A stretch of 19,711 nucleotides of DNA from an uncultured Clostridia bacterium (GCA_948919095.1 CAQYCU010000023.1:1-19711); one strand, 5' to 3'; shown: positions 1 to 7,881, numbered from the stretch's first letter. Notes: generated by a model not told the origin, from the letters alone. Program-made: numbers and translations.

Positions 1-271
1 CTATTGCTACATTGCCTTTTACGTCTGAGCCTGGTATCTCACTTTTTATTAATTCGTCTAAAAAATCATCTTGATTATATTCTGGATTTATATTTTTTTC
101 ATACTGTCCATCTGCTAATAACACAGTTTCTAATACTTCTCTTGCTTTTGCTTCATTGTACTTTGCTCCTGCATTTTCAGCTCTATTAAATATTCCCTTG
201 TCACTAAATATTGCACTAAGTGAGATAGCTGCAAGAATTATTAATACGATTAGGGTCACTAATAGTTCCAT
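1..271 (-). CDS. Prepilin-like membrane-anchored protein, partial (3' end beyond the window)
   Basis: About 90 codons are visible before the left edge. The ATG at 271 is followed by a hydrophobic helix (core TLIVLIILAAISLSAIF) that resembles the N-terminal helix of type IV pilins and pseudopilins, with a Glu at the position of conserved pilin Glu5 (MELLV). A polar region follows, ending in a stretch with YNQDDFLDELIKSEI. The frame stays open upstream of the ATG (Lys-rich, ...EKSIKTLY) with no standard start codon, so either translation begins at 271 without a leader or the real start has been lost. No Shine-Dalgarno sequence is obvious, and no Gly sits at the usual prepilin-peptidase site (Lys instead). 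The gene lies just after the uvrC hairpin. A decayed relative at 3294-3959 shares YNQD.F.D.LIK.EI.GS.VKG. Assignment as pilin-like rests on the helix only; function is unknown. Confidence 0.6.
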   Translation of the reverse strand, partial: MELLVTLIVLIILAAISLSAIFSDKGIFNRAENAGAKYNEAKAREVLETVLLADGQYEKNINPEYNQDDFLDELIKSEIPGSDVKGNVAI

Positions 272-310
272 ATATAAAGTTTTTATACTTTTTTCTTTAA
301 TAATTAATTT

Positions 311-340
311 AATAGTCAGACTTGGATTAGCCTGACTATT
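311..340 (-). terminator. Hairpin after uvrC, possible weak terminator
   Basis: A perfect 9-bp inverted repeat (AATAGTCAG / CTGACTATT) with a 12-nt loop starts 2 nt beyond the uvrC stop codon. On the minus strand the tract after the stem is AT-rich (ATTAAATTAATT) rather than a clean U-run, so termination may be partial and could allow read-through into the prepilin-like gene. Confidence 0.55.
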
Positions 341-341
341 T

Positions 342-2282
342 TTATTTATTCAATTCTTCGTTTATCTTTATTGCAAGTTCTTCATTTATTCCCTTTACTT
401 GTGTAAGTTCATCAATGCTAGCTTCTTTTATCTTTTGAACACTTCCAAATGTTTTTAATAAAGCTACTTTTTTTGCTGTTCCTATCCCTGATATTTCGTC
501 TAACTTTGATTTTGACATTGATTTATCACGTAAAAATTTGTGATAACCTATAGCAGTATTGTGTACTTCGTTTTGGAAATTGGTTATCAAGTTAAATATT
601 TGTTCTGATATTTCTATTTCATTTCTGTTTATGTCCATGAGTGCTCTAGTCTGGTGTTTGTCGTTTTTTACCATTCCATATACTTTAATGTCTAGTTTTG
701 TTCCTATCTCTTTTTCGACATTTTCTATGGCTTTTAATGTTGCTTTTATTTGTGTTATTCCACCATCTGCTAGTATTAAATCTGGCAATCTTCCAAATCC
801 CTTACTATATTCATATTTTGATTTTGTTTCTTGTGAAAGTCTTTCAATTTTATTTTTCGTGTCTTCTGTTATTTTTATTAGTTCATTTTTCTGTTCTGTT
901 TCATTGTTATTTCCAAATATTCTTTTTTCTATATTATTTAAATTAATTGAATGCCTAAGCCTTCTAGTTATAACTTCTTCCATACATTTAGGGTCATCTT
1001 GCTCATATACTGTTTTTATTCTAAATCTACGTGATAGATTTTTCTTGATTAGACCATCTATCATTACACACATTCCAGCTACCATATATTGTCCTGAAAT
1101 GTTTGATATATCAAATGATTCTATTTTTCGTGGCAAACGTTCTAATCCTAGAGTATCTTTTAAATCTACTATTACATTCTTATTTGCTTTTTTCTTGTTG
1201 TCAAGTGTAATTTTTGCGTTATTTTCTGCCATTTCTACTAATTTAATTTTTTCTCCCTTTTGTGGAACTTTTATCTCAACTTTTCTATCAGCTTTTGATG
1301 TTAGCCATTCCTCTAATAATTTTCTATCTTCAAAGTCAGCTCTTACCATTACTTTGGGTGGTATTATGTTTTTTGAAGTATAGTATCTTTCAATAAATTC
1401 TTCTGTAATTTCGCTATCTTCTTCATCATTTAGTCCTTTTAAAAAGAAGCAGTCTCTTCCTATCATTTTACTATTTCTTATATAAAATATTTCTATGCAG
1501 ATTTCCGCATCATCTCTTGCTATTCCTATAACATCAATATCGTTATCAGTAATATTAGATACTTTTTGTCTTTGTGATATTCTTTCTGTGGCAATTAGCT
1601 CATCTCTAATCATTGCTGCTTTTTCGTATTCCATTTTTTGTGATGCTATTTCCATTTCAGCTTTTAATTCTTTTTGAACATTGTCAACTTTTCCTTCTAA
1701 TATTGATATAATTTGGTTTATTTGTTTTCTGTATTCTTCTTTTGATATATATCCCATGCATGGTCCACTACATTTTTTTATATGATAGTTTAGACATGCT
1801 CTGTCTTTGTATTTGAATGCTTTACATTGTCTGATTTTGAATTTTGATTTTATAAATTCGCACATTTCTTTTGCTGCGCCTGCATTTGCATAGGGTCCAA
1901 AATATCTTGCCCCATCATTTAATAATCTTCTTGTTATATATATGTTTGGAAAATCGTCTTTTACATTTATTTTTATATATGGATATGTTTTGTCATCTTT
2001 TAAAAGTACGTTAAATTTAGGCATGTTCTTTTTTATTAGGTTGCATTCTAATATTAAGGCTTCTGCCTCATTGTCACATACTATATACTCAAAATGGTCA
2101 ATTAACTTGACCATGTTTTTTATTCTTTGTGTTTTGTTTGTTTTTCTAAAATATGACGTTACTCGTCTTTTTAAAGAAATTGCCTTGCCTACATATATTA
2201 TATTGTCATTTTTGTCATGCATTATATATACTCCTGGCTTTTGAGGCAATTTTTTTAGTTCCTCTTCAATATTAAATCCCAT
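342..2282 (-). CDS. uvrC: Excinuclease ABC subunit C (UvrC)
   Basis: UvrC makes the dual incisions of nucleotide excision repair after UvrA/UvrB load it on damaged DNA; it is cytoplasmic. The 646-aa product has the full family order. A GIY-YIG nuclease domain comes first (GVY at 17-19, IIYVGK at 28-33, then KRR and the Glu in NEAEALILE). A Cys cluster follows (CKAF...ACLNYHIKKCSGPC), matching the reported Fe-S cysteines. Next is a UVR motif that contacts UvrB (near EYEKAAMIRDEL), then the RNase H-like C-terminal nuclease (Asp in FDISNISG, Asp in LILADGG, His in AIGYHKF). A tandem helix-hairpin-helix ends the protein (ISGIGTAKK, VKGINEELA). It is somewhat longer than typical 590-610-aa homologues, mostly through a charged insert before GFGRLPDLILADGG. 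The ATG at 2282 has only a weak AAGAAAG ribosome site. The 55-aa ORF just upstream probably shares its transcript. Confidence 0.97.
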   Translation of the reverse strand: MGFNIEEELKKLPQKPGVYIMHDKNDNIIYVGKAISLKRRVTSYFRKTNKTQRIKNMVKLIDHFEYIVCDNEAEALILECNLIKKNMPKFNVLLKDDKTYPYIKINVKDDFPNIYITRRLLNDGARYFGPYANAGAAKEMCEFIKSKFKIRQCKAFKYKDRACLNYHIKKCSGPCMGYISKEEYRKQINQIISILEGKVDNVQKELKAEMEIASQKMEYEKAAMIRDELIATERISQRQKVSNITDNDIDVIGIARDDAEICIEIFYIRNSKMIGRDCFFLKGLNDEEDSEITEEFIERYYTSKNIIPPKVMVRADFEDRKLLEEWLTSKADRKVEIKVPQKGEKIKLVEMAENNAKITLDNKKKANKNVIVDLKDTLGLERLPRKIESFDISNISGQYMVAGMCVMIDGLIKKNLSRRFRIKTVYEQDDPKCMEEVITRRLRHSINLNNIEKRIFGNNNETEQKNELIKITEDTKNKIERLSQETKSKYEYSKGFGRLPDLILADGGITQIKATLKAIENVEKEIGTKLDIKVYGMVKNDKHQTRALMDINRNEIEISEQIFNLITNFQNEVHNTAIGYHKFLRDKSMSKSKLDEISGIGTAKKVALLKTFGSVQKIKEASIDELTQVKGINEELAIKINEELNK

Positions 2283-2340
2283 AATGTTTTTCTTTCTTGT
2301 TTTTAATAAATATTATTATTTGTCTTTTACTTTATGATTT

Positions 2341-2508
2341 TTATGCTCTTTTAAATGGTTTTAAAAGGAAATTTTTTATTCTATATTTTATAACTACTTT
2401 TGTTACTATTTTTCTTTTATCATTTATATTAAATTCACCATCTTTTCTGTCCATTCTAGCTTTTTCTTTTGCAATTTTTTTTCGTATTTCACTGGTCATT
2501 TTCCCCAT
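2341..2508 (-). CDS. Small very basic protein of unknown function (55 aa)
   Basis: A 55-codon ORF begins with MGKMTSEIRKKIAKEKARMD and ends FLLKPFKRA. About a third of its residues are Lys or Arg, and it has no signal peptide or membrane segment. I do not recognise a family. The case for a real gene is positional: a strong AGGAGG sequence (2521-2526) lies 12 nt upstream of the ATG, it fills an otherwise empty gap of about 275 bp, it follows a hairpin after the FxLYD-like gene, and it sits 58 bp ahead of uvrC on the same strand. Codon use (AAA, AGA, ATA, GAA) matches its neighbours. The basic helix could bind nucleic acid or the ribosome, but that is speculation. A 73-aa ORF on the opposite strand overlaps it and looks like its shadow. 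Confidence 0.6.
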   Translation of the reverse strand: MGKMTSEIRKKIAKEKARMDRKDGEFNINDKRKIVTKVVIKYRIKNFLLKPFKRA

Positions 2509-2534
2509 AATAAATTGATGCCTCCTTCAATCCT

Positions 2535-2560
2535 AATTAAAACACAATTATGTTTTAATT
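2535..2560 (-). terminator. Hairpin after the FxLYD-like gene
   Basis: A perfect 10-bp inverted repeat (AATTAAAACA / TGTTTTAATT) with a 6-nt loop overlaps the last base of the stop codon of the gene at 2560-3060. No U-run follows; the AGGAGG of the 55-aa ORF does. It may be a weak terminator or an mRNA-stabilising or processing hairpin between two genes. Confidence 0.5.
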
Positions 2561-3060
2561 TATTGCATTTTCTCAACCTTAACATCGTAAACATTCCTAA
2601 TCTCGTCAGCTGAAGTAGTATTGATTTGTACTGTGTCTCCTGCGTCTACTGGTGGTATTGAACTTATTATATATCCTAATTCTGTTCCATTGTCATCAAG
2701 AAATTTTATCATTACCTTTGTTCTTTGTGTGAAATTTGTATTTGAGTTATTTGTTACAGTTCCAACTAAGCGTGTTCCGTGTTCATAGGTTAGTTGGTAG
2801 TCAGATATTGTGAATTCATCAACTACTTTTTCTTCTTTTATTTTATTGCTTTGATTTGTCAAAACTCCATTTTCGACTTTTGTATATTTGTCAAATTTTA
2901 GTTCATTTAGATTGTGTTCTGTTGGTGTATTGTCTATTATAACGTCATTTGGGTCTTTATCAAATATAAGTTTTTTTACTAAAATTATTGATACTACTGC
3001 TATTACTAGCACTACTACTATACATAAAATTATTTTTAATATATTGTTTTTCTTTGGCAT
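2560..3060 (-). CDS. Membrane-anchored FxLYD-like domain protein
   Basis: The 166-aa product starts with a short basic segment (MPKKNN), then one hydrophobic helix (about residues 8-30, LKIILCIVVVLVIAVVSIIL), a polar linker, and a C-terminal beta-rich domain (about 80-164). That domain has the pattern of FxLYD-like extracellular beta-sandwiches: a strand (EFTISDYQLTYEHG), LVGTVTNNSN, then TKVMIKFLDDNGTELG and a PPVDAGDTVQ turn. FxLYD domains are found in secreted and membrane proteins of Gram-positive bacteria, usually without known activity. The product should be anchored by its N-terminus with the domain outside the cell. A ribosome site (AAGAAAGGA) precedes the ATG at 3060, and a good promoter lies about 90 bp upstream (3151-3179). 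Domain naming is by pattern and moderately sure; role unknown. Confidence 0.75.
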   Translation of the reverse strand: MPKKNNILKIILCIVVVLVIAVVSIILVKKLIFDKDPNDVIIDNTPTEHNLNELKFDKYTKVENGVLTNQSNKIKEEKVVDEFTISDYQLTYEHGTRLVGTVTNNSNTNFTQRTKVMIKFLDDNGTELGYIISSIPPVDAGDTVQINTTSADEIRNVYDVKVEKMQ

Positions 3061-3150
3061 TTTTTTATTCCTTTCTTATATTTAATTTTCTTTGAATTTT
3101 TTATTATTAGCTGCCTCAACCTTTATTTATAAATTTCATCTTACTTCTTT

Positions 3151-3179
3151 AGTATATCAGTATTAATTTAGATTTTCAA
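3151..3179 (-). promoter_or_regulatory. Sigma-A-type promoter for the FxLYD-like gene
   Basis: On the minus strand TTGAAA (3174-3179) is followed after exactly 17 nt by TATACT (3151-3156). The -10 is extended (TGATATACT). It lies between the terminator at 3208-3236 and the gene starting at 3060, leaving a 5' UTR of roughly 85 nt. Confidence 0.7.
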
Positions 3180-3207
3180 GTCAAAACGTTCATTTTTATA
3201 ATTAAAA

Positions 3208-3236
3208 AAGTGATATAGCTTTTTACTATATCACTT
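3208..3236 (-). terminator. Rho-independent terminator downstream of the prepilin-like pseudogene
   Basis: A perfect 11-bp inverted repeat (AAGTGATATAG / CTATATCACTT) has a 7-nt loop. On the minus strand the stem runs directly into a T-rich tract (CACTTTTTTAATT). It closes the region containing the pseudogene at 3294-3959 and insulates the promoter at 3151-3179. Confidence 0.8.
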
Positions 3237-3293
3237 CATAATTTTTAAAAATAATCATACATTCTTGTAATCTAATCCTTTTCATCCGAATCC

Positions 3294-3959
3294 CTAGATA
3301 TTCCCGGTATGTACCGTTCTAGGCTTGAGTTCATACCTTTTCCGCTCTAAGTTTCCTGACATTACAAAATTAATAATTAGTAGTGTCCATAAATAGTATG
3401 TTCCTGTCATAGTATCATTTCCATTAGTAATTATTCCATCACTTGGGCAGTTTTGTGTAAATAATGTTACATTTGGTTCATTTACTCCATCATCTTTTCC
3501 CCATAAATATTTTAGTGACGTTACTGTTTCTTTCGTTTCTTCTACTGCTATTTTGGTTGTGTTTTGTGGTATATCATATGTTTTCGTTTCTTTTTCTATT
3601 TTTTCCCATCTAACCATAATTCTATCCTGTTTATTCCTCTTGTTGTTTCTACTCTTTTTACTTTGAAAGTTGCTTTCTTTCCATTTTCTGTTAGTGTTGG
3701 TCCACTTATTATTTCAACTGTTGGAAATACCAATTTATCTACTTTTCCCAATGTTCTTCCTATTTTGGGTACACTTCTATCTAGTTCATAAGCATACTTT
3801 CCAATTATTGCTACATCGCCTTTTACATTAGAGCCTTGTATTTCATTTTTTATTAAATTGTCAATAAATTCATCTTGATTATATGATAGATTTGTTTGCT
3901 TCTCCATCTGTAAGTAGCACTGTTTCTAACACAACTAGTTCAATTAATATAGTCTTTAA
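3294..3959 (-). pseudogene. Decayed prepilin-like gene (deletion plus two frameshifts)
   Basis: Three reading frames must be joined to recover one protein. The first (about 3959-3880) reads KTILIELVV then LETVLLTDGE. Aligned to the gene at 1-271 (MELLVTLI...EVLETVLLADG), it lacks about 40 codons, including the whole membrane helix. The frame is then lost near ATGGAGAAG, and a second frame (3596-3907) continues with YNQDEFIDNLIKNEI and VKGDVAIIG, matching the left-edge gene. A third frame (ending 3294) takes over at an A6 run near 3600-3606 (LWLDGKK stop versus KIEKETKTYD); one extra A would restore the frame. The C-terminal part contains a GTYYLWTLL stretch like that in extracellular Ig-like repeats of clostridial surface proteins. 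No promoter or start codon is left upstream, where a terminator sits. Decay is the simplest reading; some indels could be assembly errors, but the deletion is not easily explained that way. Confidence 0.75.
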
Positions 3960-3967
3960 AATTTGTT

Positions 3968-4005
3968 AAAAACCTCATTTGTAATTTAATGCAAATGAGG
4001 TTTTT
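3968..4005. terminator. Bidirectional rho-independent terminator
   Basis: A long perfect inverted repeat, AAAAACCTCATTTG (3968-3981) and CAAATGAGGTTTTT (3992-4005), has a 10-nt loop and T-runs on both strands. It ends transcription of the oxidoreductase gene, whose stop codon is 15 bp away at 4020. Confidence 0.88.
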
Positions 4006-4019
4006 TTACTATATAACTT

Positions 4020-5453
4020 TTATTTCTTAGCCAATATTCTTGCTAAATGTACTCCAGAGCAAGATGCCATCATAAGCCCACGTGTTAGTCCTCCGCCATC
4101 TCCGATTGAGTAAAGACCAGATATACTTGTTTCAAATTGATTGTCAATTTTTAATTTGTTACTGTAGAATTTAATTTCTGGTCCATATAATAGATTATCT
4201 GGATTTGCGAAACCTTCTACTACTTTATCCATTTGTTTTATAAATTGCAAAATGTCTGTCATTGTCCTATATCCTAGTGCAAATGTGATATCTCCTGCAA
4301 CTGCAGCTTTTAAGGTTGGCTCTACTTTGTTATTTTTAAGCTCTTCTTCCCATGTTCTTTTTCCTCTGTAAATATCTCCAAGACGTTGAACTACTACATT
4401 TCCGCTTCCAAGTTTATTAAGGTTTTTTGCAACATTTCTACCATACTCAATTGGTTTATTAAATGGATGATTGAAATGGTGTGATACTAATATTGCTAAA
4501 TTAGTATTTGTGCTCTTTTTGTCTTTATATGAGTGTCCATTTACTAGAGTTAAATTATTATCATATACTTCAGCTGATACAAATCCGCTTGGATTTTGGC
4601 AGAATGTTCGTACCTTGTCGCCAAATGGATATGGTCTTCCTATGAATTTACCTTCATACATATATTTGTTTACTTCTTTCATAACTTCGTTAGGTAGTTC
4701 ATATCTAATTCCTATATCCACTATTCCTGGTTCTGTTTCAATTTTATGTTTTTCACATATATTTGATAGCCAGTTTGCTCCTTTTCTTCCAACTGCTAAA
4801 ATAACATTTTCTGCTAAAATTTCTTCTAGCTCTGCATATTCATCTTCTGCTTTTGATGAGTCTTTTATTTTTACACCTTTTATTTTATTTTTTTCTATAA
4901 CTAAGTCTGAAACAATAGTATTGAATTTCATTTCTATTCCATTTTCTTCAAGGAATTTTTCTATTTTTCCATAAAGTATGTGGCTTTTTTCTGTTCCTAA
5001 ATGACGTATTGGTATACTTATTAAGTTTAATCCATTTTTCTTTGCTTTTCGTTGTAATTTTTTTATTTCTTCTTCATGTTCTATTCCTTCTAGTTCTTCT
5101 CCTGCACCAAATTCTAAATAAATGTTGTCTGTATAGTCTATTAATTCTTTTGTCTCTTCTACTCCTATATAATCATGTAAAACTCCACCTACATAAATGT
5201 CATCATCTTCTTTATTATATAGCGAAAGTTTCCCATCTGAAAAGGCTCCTGCTCCTGAAAATCCACTTGTTATGTTACAAAATGGCTTACATTTTATACA
5301 TTTACCCATTTTTTCAATTGGGCATACACGGTCTTCTACTCTTTTCCCTTCTTCTATTAACAATACTTTTTTCCCTTTGTTTTGCTTGACAATTTCATAT
5401 GCTAGAAATATAGAACTTGGTCCCATTCCTACTACTACAATATCATACTTCAT
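4020..5453 (-). CDS. FAD-dependent oxidoreductase of the COG2509 type
   Basis: The 477-aa product opens with a Rossmann dinucleotide-binding motif (DIVVVGMGPSS, residues 4-14) and an acidic residue after beta-2 (LLIEEG), typical of FAD binding. A Cys-rich stretch follows (about 44-60, VCPIEKMGKCIKCKPFC, with a CxxC), then SGFSGAGAFSDGKLSLY. Near the C-terminus GLYSIGDGGGLTRGLMMASCSG is the second FAD contact (GD motif). This layout matches the 'uncharacterized FAD-dependent dehydrogenase' family COG2509, whose substrate is unknown. The Cys cluster could hold a metal or serve redox chemistry, but this is untested. The product has no signal peptide and should be cytoplasmic. The ATG at 5453 has an AGAGAGGA site. 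It has its own promoter (5519-5548) and terminator (3968-4005), so it is probably monocistronic. Confidence 0.88.
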   Translation of the reverse strand: MKYDIVVVGMGPSSIFLAYEIVKQNKGKKVLLIEEGKRVEDRVCPIEKMGKCIKCKPFCNITSGFSGAGAFSDGKLSLYNKEDDDIYVGGVLHDYIGVEETKELIDYTDNIYLEFGAGEELEGIEHEEEIKKLQRKAKKNGLNLISIPIRHLGTEKSHILYGKIEKFLEENGIEMKFNTIVSDLVIEKNKIKGVKIKDSSKAEDEYAELEEILAENVILAVGRKGANWLSNICEKHKIETEPGIVDIGIRYELPNEVMKEVNKYMYEGKFIGRPYPFGDKVRTFCQNPSGFVSAEVYDNNLTLVNGHSYKDKKSTNTNLAILVSHHFNHPFNKPIEYGRNVAKNLNKLGSGNVVVQRLGDIYRGKRTWEEELKNNKVEPTLKAAVAGDITFALGYRTMTDILQFIKQMDKVVEGFANPDNLLYGPEIKFYSNKLKIDNQFETSISGLYSIGDGGGLTRGLMMASCSGVHLARILAKK

Positions 5454-5518
5454 TTACTATATGTTCCTCTCTATGTGTTATAGCTACATATCAAATTTGC
5501 TATAATTTTCACATTCCT

Positions 5519-5548
5519 ATCTTATTATAAAATTATGATTATTGTCAA
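5519..5548 (-). promoter_or_regulatory. Promoter of the FAD oxidoreductase gene
   Basis: On the minus strand a consensus TTGACA (5543-5548) is followed after 18 nt by TAAGAT (5519-5524). It lies between the D,D-carboxypeptidase stop codon (5564) and the oxidoreductase start (5453), giving a leader of about 60 nt. Confidence 0.65.
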
Positions 5549-5559
5549 GTTGAACTTGA
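5545..5559. promoter_or_regulatory. Palindrome over the -35 box, possible operator
   Basis: TCAAGTT-G-AACTTGA is a perfect 7+1+7 palindrome that overlaps four bases of the TTGACA box. Its position would suit a repressor operator. It is also only 4 bp past the stop codon of the carboxypeptidase gene, but it has no U-run, so a terminator is less likely. No regulator gene is nearby. Confidence 0.4.
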
Positions 5560-5563
5560 TAAT

Positions 5564-6806
5564 TTATAATACCATTGCCTTTCCAAACATTGTAATGTAA
5601 TCCATAATGCCCTTTTTATTTACTGTTCTATCTACCAAAAGGTCAATACTTTGAATAATATTCTCCCCATTTTTTACAACAACCGTTCCTATTTTTGTGT
5701 TTTCCATTACAGGAGCTTCTATATATGTTATAGATTTTATTTCAATTTTTATTTCTTTGTCTGTTGCTATTTGTTTTATTGGAATATTGTCTAATTTTGT
5801 CTGAATTTGAGATGATGCTTTGTATACAAATATTCTATTTTGGTTTATTTTTTTCCAATTTTCAAATTCTTCATTTATTTTGTCTTTAAGATTCTCCATT
5901 CTATATGTCTTAAATGTATAGTCTATTAATTTTATTGTATCTGCCGCTCTGTCTTTCCTAGTGTCTGCAATAAGTACAACTATTATTAAGTCCATATTAT
6001 TTCTTTTTACTGATGTTACTAAACATCTTCCAGCGTTGTTAGTAAATCCTGTTTTTACACCATATACTCCTTCAATATTACTACATAGTACTTCGTTTGT
6101 ATTGTTTATTTCTCTAGGCGTTCCATTTATGTTTATAGTTGCATTCTTTGTTCGAACTATTTCGACAAATTTTGTGTTTTTTAGAGCATAATCGGTTAAT
6201 TTTGCAAGCTCTACTGCTGTTGTGTAATGTGCTGGGTCGTCAAGTCCATGTGGTGTTACAAAGTGTGAATTTTTTAGTTCTAATTCTTCTGCTTTTTCAT
6301 TCATTAGTTTTGCAAAGCCTTCAATGCTTTCACCTACATGTAATGCTAATGCAACTGCAGTATCATTTCCTGATCTTAATAATAATCCGTAAAGTAAATC
6401 ATTTATAGTTATTTTATCATTAACTTTTAACCCCAGCCTTGACCCTCCAACGTTTGCTGCTTTACTTTCAATTATTACTTCTTGATTTAAGTTTTCACAT
6501 TTTTCTAATACTATAATTGCAGTTAAAATTTTGGTGGTTGATGCCATTGCTGTTTGTTTGTTTTCATCTTTTCCATAAATAGGCAACTTTGATGCTCTGT
6601 CATAAATTACATATCTTCTTGAATTTATGGTTGGTTTACTTGTTCCGCTTATTGTCTAAATTACTTGATACTTCTTCAATGCTTTCACTAATATCTATTT
6701 GTTCTTCTTTTTCGTTATCATCATCTGCTAAGCTTACAATGCAAGTCGAAAATATAATAGTTATAATCATAAAAATTATGAATATGCTTTTATAAATTTT
6801 GCTCAT
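5564..6806 (-). pseudogene. D-alanyl-D-alanine carboxypeptidase (peptidase S11), frame-broken
   Basis: The catalytic part (ORF to 6586 and its open extension upstream) has all three penicillin-binding motifs: SxxK as STTK (residues 16-19 of that ORF), SGN (72-74) and KTG (178-180). A PBP5-type C-terminal domain follows. Such enzymes trim the terminal D-Ala of peptidoglycan stem peptides outside the membrane. The signal peptide lies in another frame: the ATG at 6806, preceded by AAAGGAGGAG, starts MSKIYKSIFIIFMIITIIFS...VSLADDD and stops at 6636. The catalytic frame reads in from upstream as ISGTSKPTINSRRYVIYDRASKLPIYGKD, the normal family N-terminus, so the reading frame changes near 6648-6656 (a +1 shift). 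Without repair there is no exported enzyme: an ATG at 6586 gives a protein with catalytic residues but no signal peptide. An assembly error, true mutation or recoding are all possible. The enzyme assignment itself is firm. Confidence 0.88.
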
Positions 6807-6851
6807 TTCTCCTCCTTTTTGTTTATTATTTATACTTTTTCTTATATCATA

Positions 6852-6892
6852 AAAAATCATCTATCTAACAATATGTTAGTAGATGATTTTTA
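6852..6892 (-). terminator. Rho-independent terminator closing the secretion operon
   Basis: Arms AAAAATCATCTA and TAGATGATTTTT are extended inward by CTAAC/GTTAG with a one-base bulge and an AATAT loop. On the minus strand the stem ends in a T-run (GATTTTTTATG). It lies after the gene at 6967-7881 and before the carboxypeptidase. An ATG in this T-run (6860) is in frame with the carboxypeptidase signal peptide but is not a credible start. Confidence 0.85.
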
Positions 6893-6966
6893 TTACTTTT
6901 ATTTAATTTACTTGTTTTTACGTTATTTCTATTATAAATATTCTTTTGATTTATATGTATGAAAAT

Positions 6967-7881
6967 TTATAAATCAATATTAAAACTATAATTTCTTATT
7001 ATGCTATTATCACTATTTGATATTATTCTTACTGTATTAAGCCTAAGCTGTATTGGGTCATTTTCATCATCAAAATATTTTCTAAAGATAAAGCTCATTG
7101 TTTTTGTTTCGTGTGGCTTTACTCTAAAAGTATTATTCGCAATGTTCATTGCACTTCTAAGTTGTGTTCCTAAGTTTAATTCTACCTCTTTGTTTGTATC
7201 AAAATTTGCAATTATTATATTATTGTCTGTTAAGTTTGTGATTGTTAAGTTATATTCTTCTCTACTATAGCTTAATTCTTTTGAAGCTACATTTACTTTT
7301 AAGAAAGCGTCTTCTTTCTCAGCTCCTATTCTTTCATTTTTTATATAATTGTCGCATGCTATTTTAAAATTGTCGTTGTCTTTTATTAAAGCAATTCTTT
7401 CTTCATGAATTTTGTATCCACCTGTTGTTCCACTAGCCTCAATGTCATCCATTATCCCTAAAACATAAACATAGGTATTATCAATATTTGAATAGTTTTG
7501 TAAATAATATACTTTGTTTTTATCATATATACTGTCTATGTATTTTTTAAAGTTTTCAATGTCATTCATATATACATAATGCTTGCAATCTTCTGTTATT
7601 AAATTATATGCTTTTTCGTACTCCTTTGAGTTACAATAGTCAAAATATTCTTTTACAACAGCGTGTATCTTTTTCTGATTACTAGCTGATACTTTTTTTG
7701 TATCATCCATTATTGGAGAGTTTAAGTCATGTTTTAATAACTTTATTTCTTTTGGTTTTGATATAAGATATTGATTAAGTGTAAATACTATAAACCAAAT
7801 TGCAAGTACTACTAAAGTTGGCTTTCCATAGCTTTTTATGAAATCGCGAACTGCTAGTGTCATTTTTGCTTTAAAGTTCAT
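6967..7881 (-). CDS. Single-pass membrane protein with NTF2-like (VirB8-like) and beta-sandwich regions
   Basis: The 304-aa product has a basic N-terminus, one membrane helix (about 20-40, PTLVVLAIWFIVFTLNQYLI) and an extracellular remainder. Residues about 65-185 look NTF2-like: a helix pair (VVKEYFDYCNSKEYEKAYNLI, then ENFKKYIDSIY) followed by strands (YVYVLGIMDD, RIALIKDNDNFKIA). The helix pair resembles that of the next gene upstream (VEQERYEKAYKCL...EKFTEYVKNKY), so the two are probably paralogues. Residues about 195-304 are strand-rich with an NLTDNNI turn, like an Ig-type domain. NTF2-like single-pass proteins in T4SS loci are usually VirB8/TcpC/TraM scaffolds, and the operon position supports this. 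It is preceded by GAAGGGAG, is the last gene of the block, and ends before the terminator at 6852-6892. The fold call is by pattern only. Confidence 0.7.
   Translation of the reverse strand: MNFKAKMTLAVRDFIKSYGKPTLVVLAIWFIVFTLNQYLISKPKEIKLLKHDLNSPIMDDTKKVSASNQKKIHAVVKEYFDYCNSKEYEKAYNLITEDCKHYVYMNDIENFKKYIDSIYDKNKVYYLQNYSNIDNTYVYVLGIMDDIEASGTTGGYKIHEERIALIKDNDNFKIACDNYIKNERIGAEKEDAFLKVNVASKELSYSREEYNLTITNLTDNNIIIANFDTNKEVELNLGTQLRSAMNIANNTFRVKPHETKTMSFIFRKYFDDENDPIQLRLNTVRIISNSDNSIIRNYSFNIDL

Noticed and set aside
559..1383. 274-aa ORF on the plus strand
   Set aside because: It lies wholly antisense to uvrC, which has every family motif. Its Phe/Ser/Ile-rich composition is what the reverse complement of an AT-rich gene gives.
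2297..2518. 73-aa hydrophobic ORF on the plus strand
   Set aside because: It overlaps the minus-strand 55-aa ORF that has an AGGAGG site. It has no good ribosome site of its own and runs against the direction of all neighbours.
6807..6860. Upstream ATG at 6860 as the start of the carboxypeptidase signal peptide
   Set aside because: It lies inside the terminator U-run. The ATG at 6806 has a strong AAAGGAGGAG site and gives a normal signal peptide.
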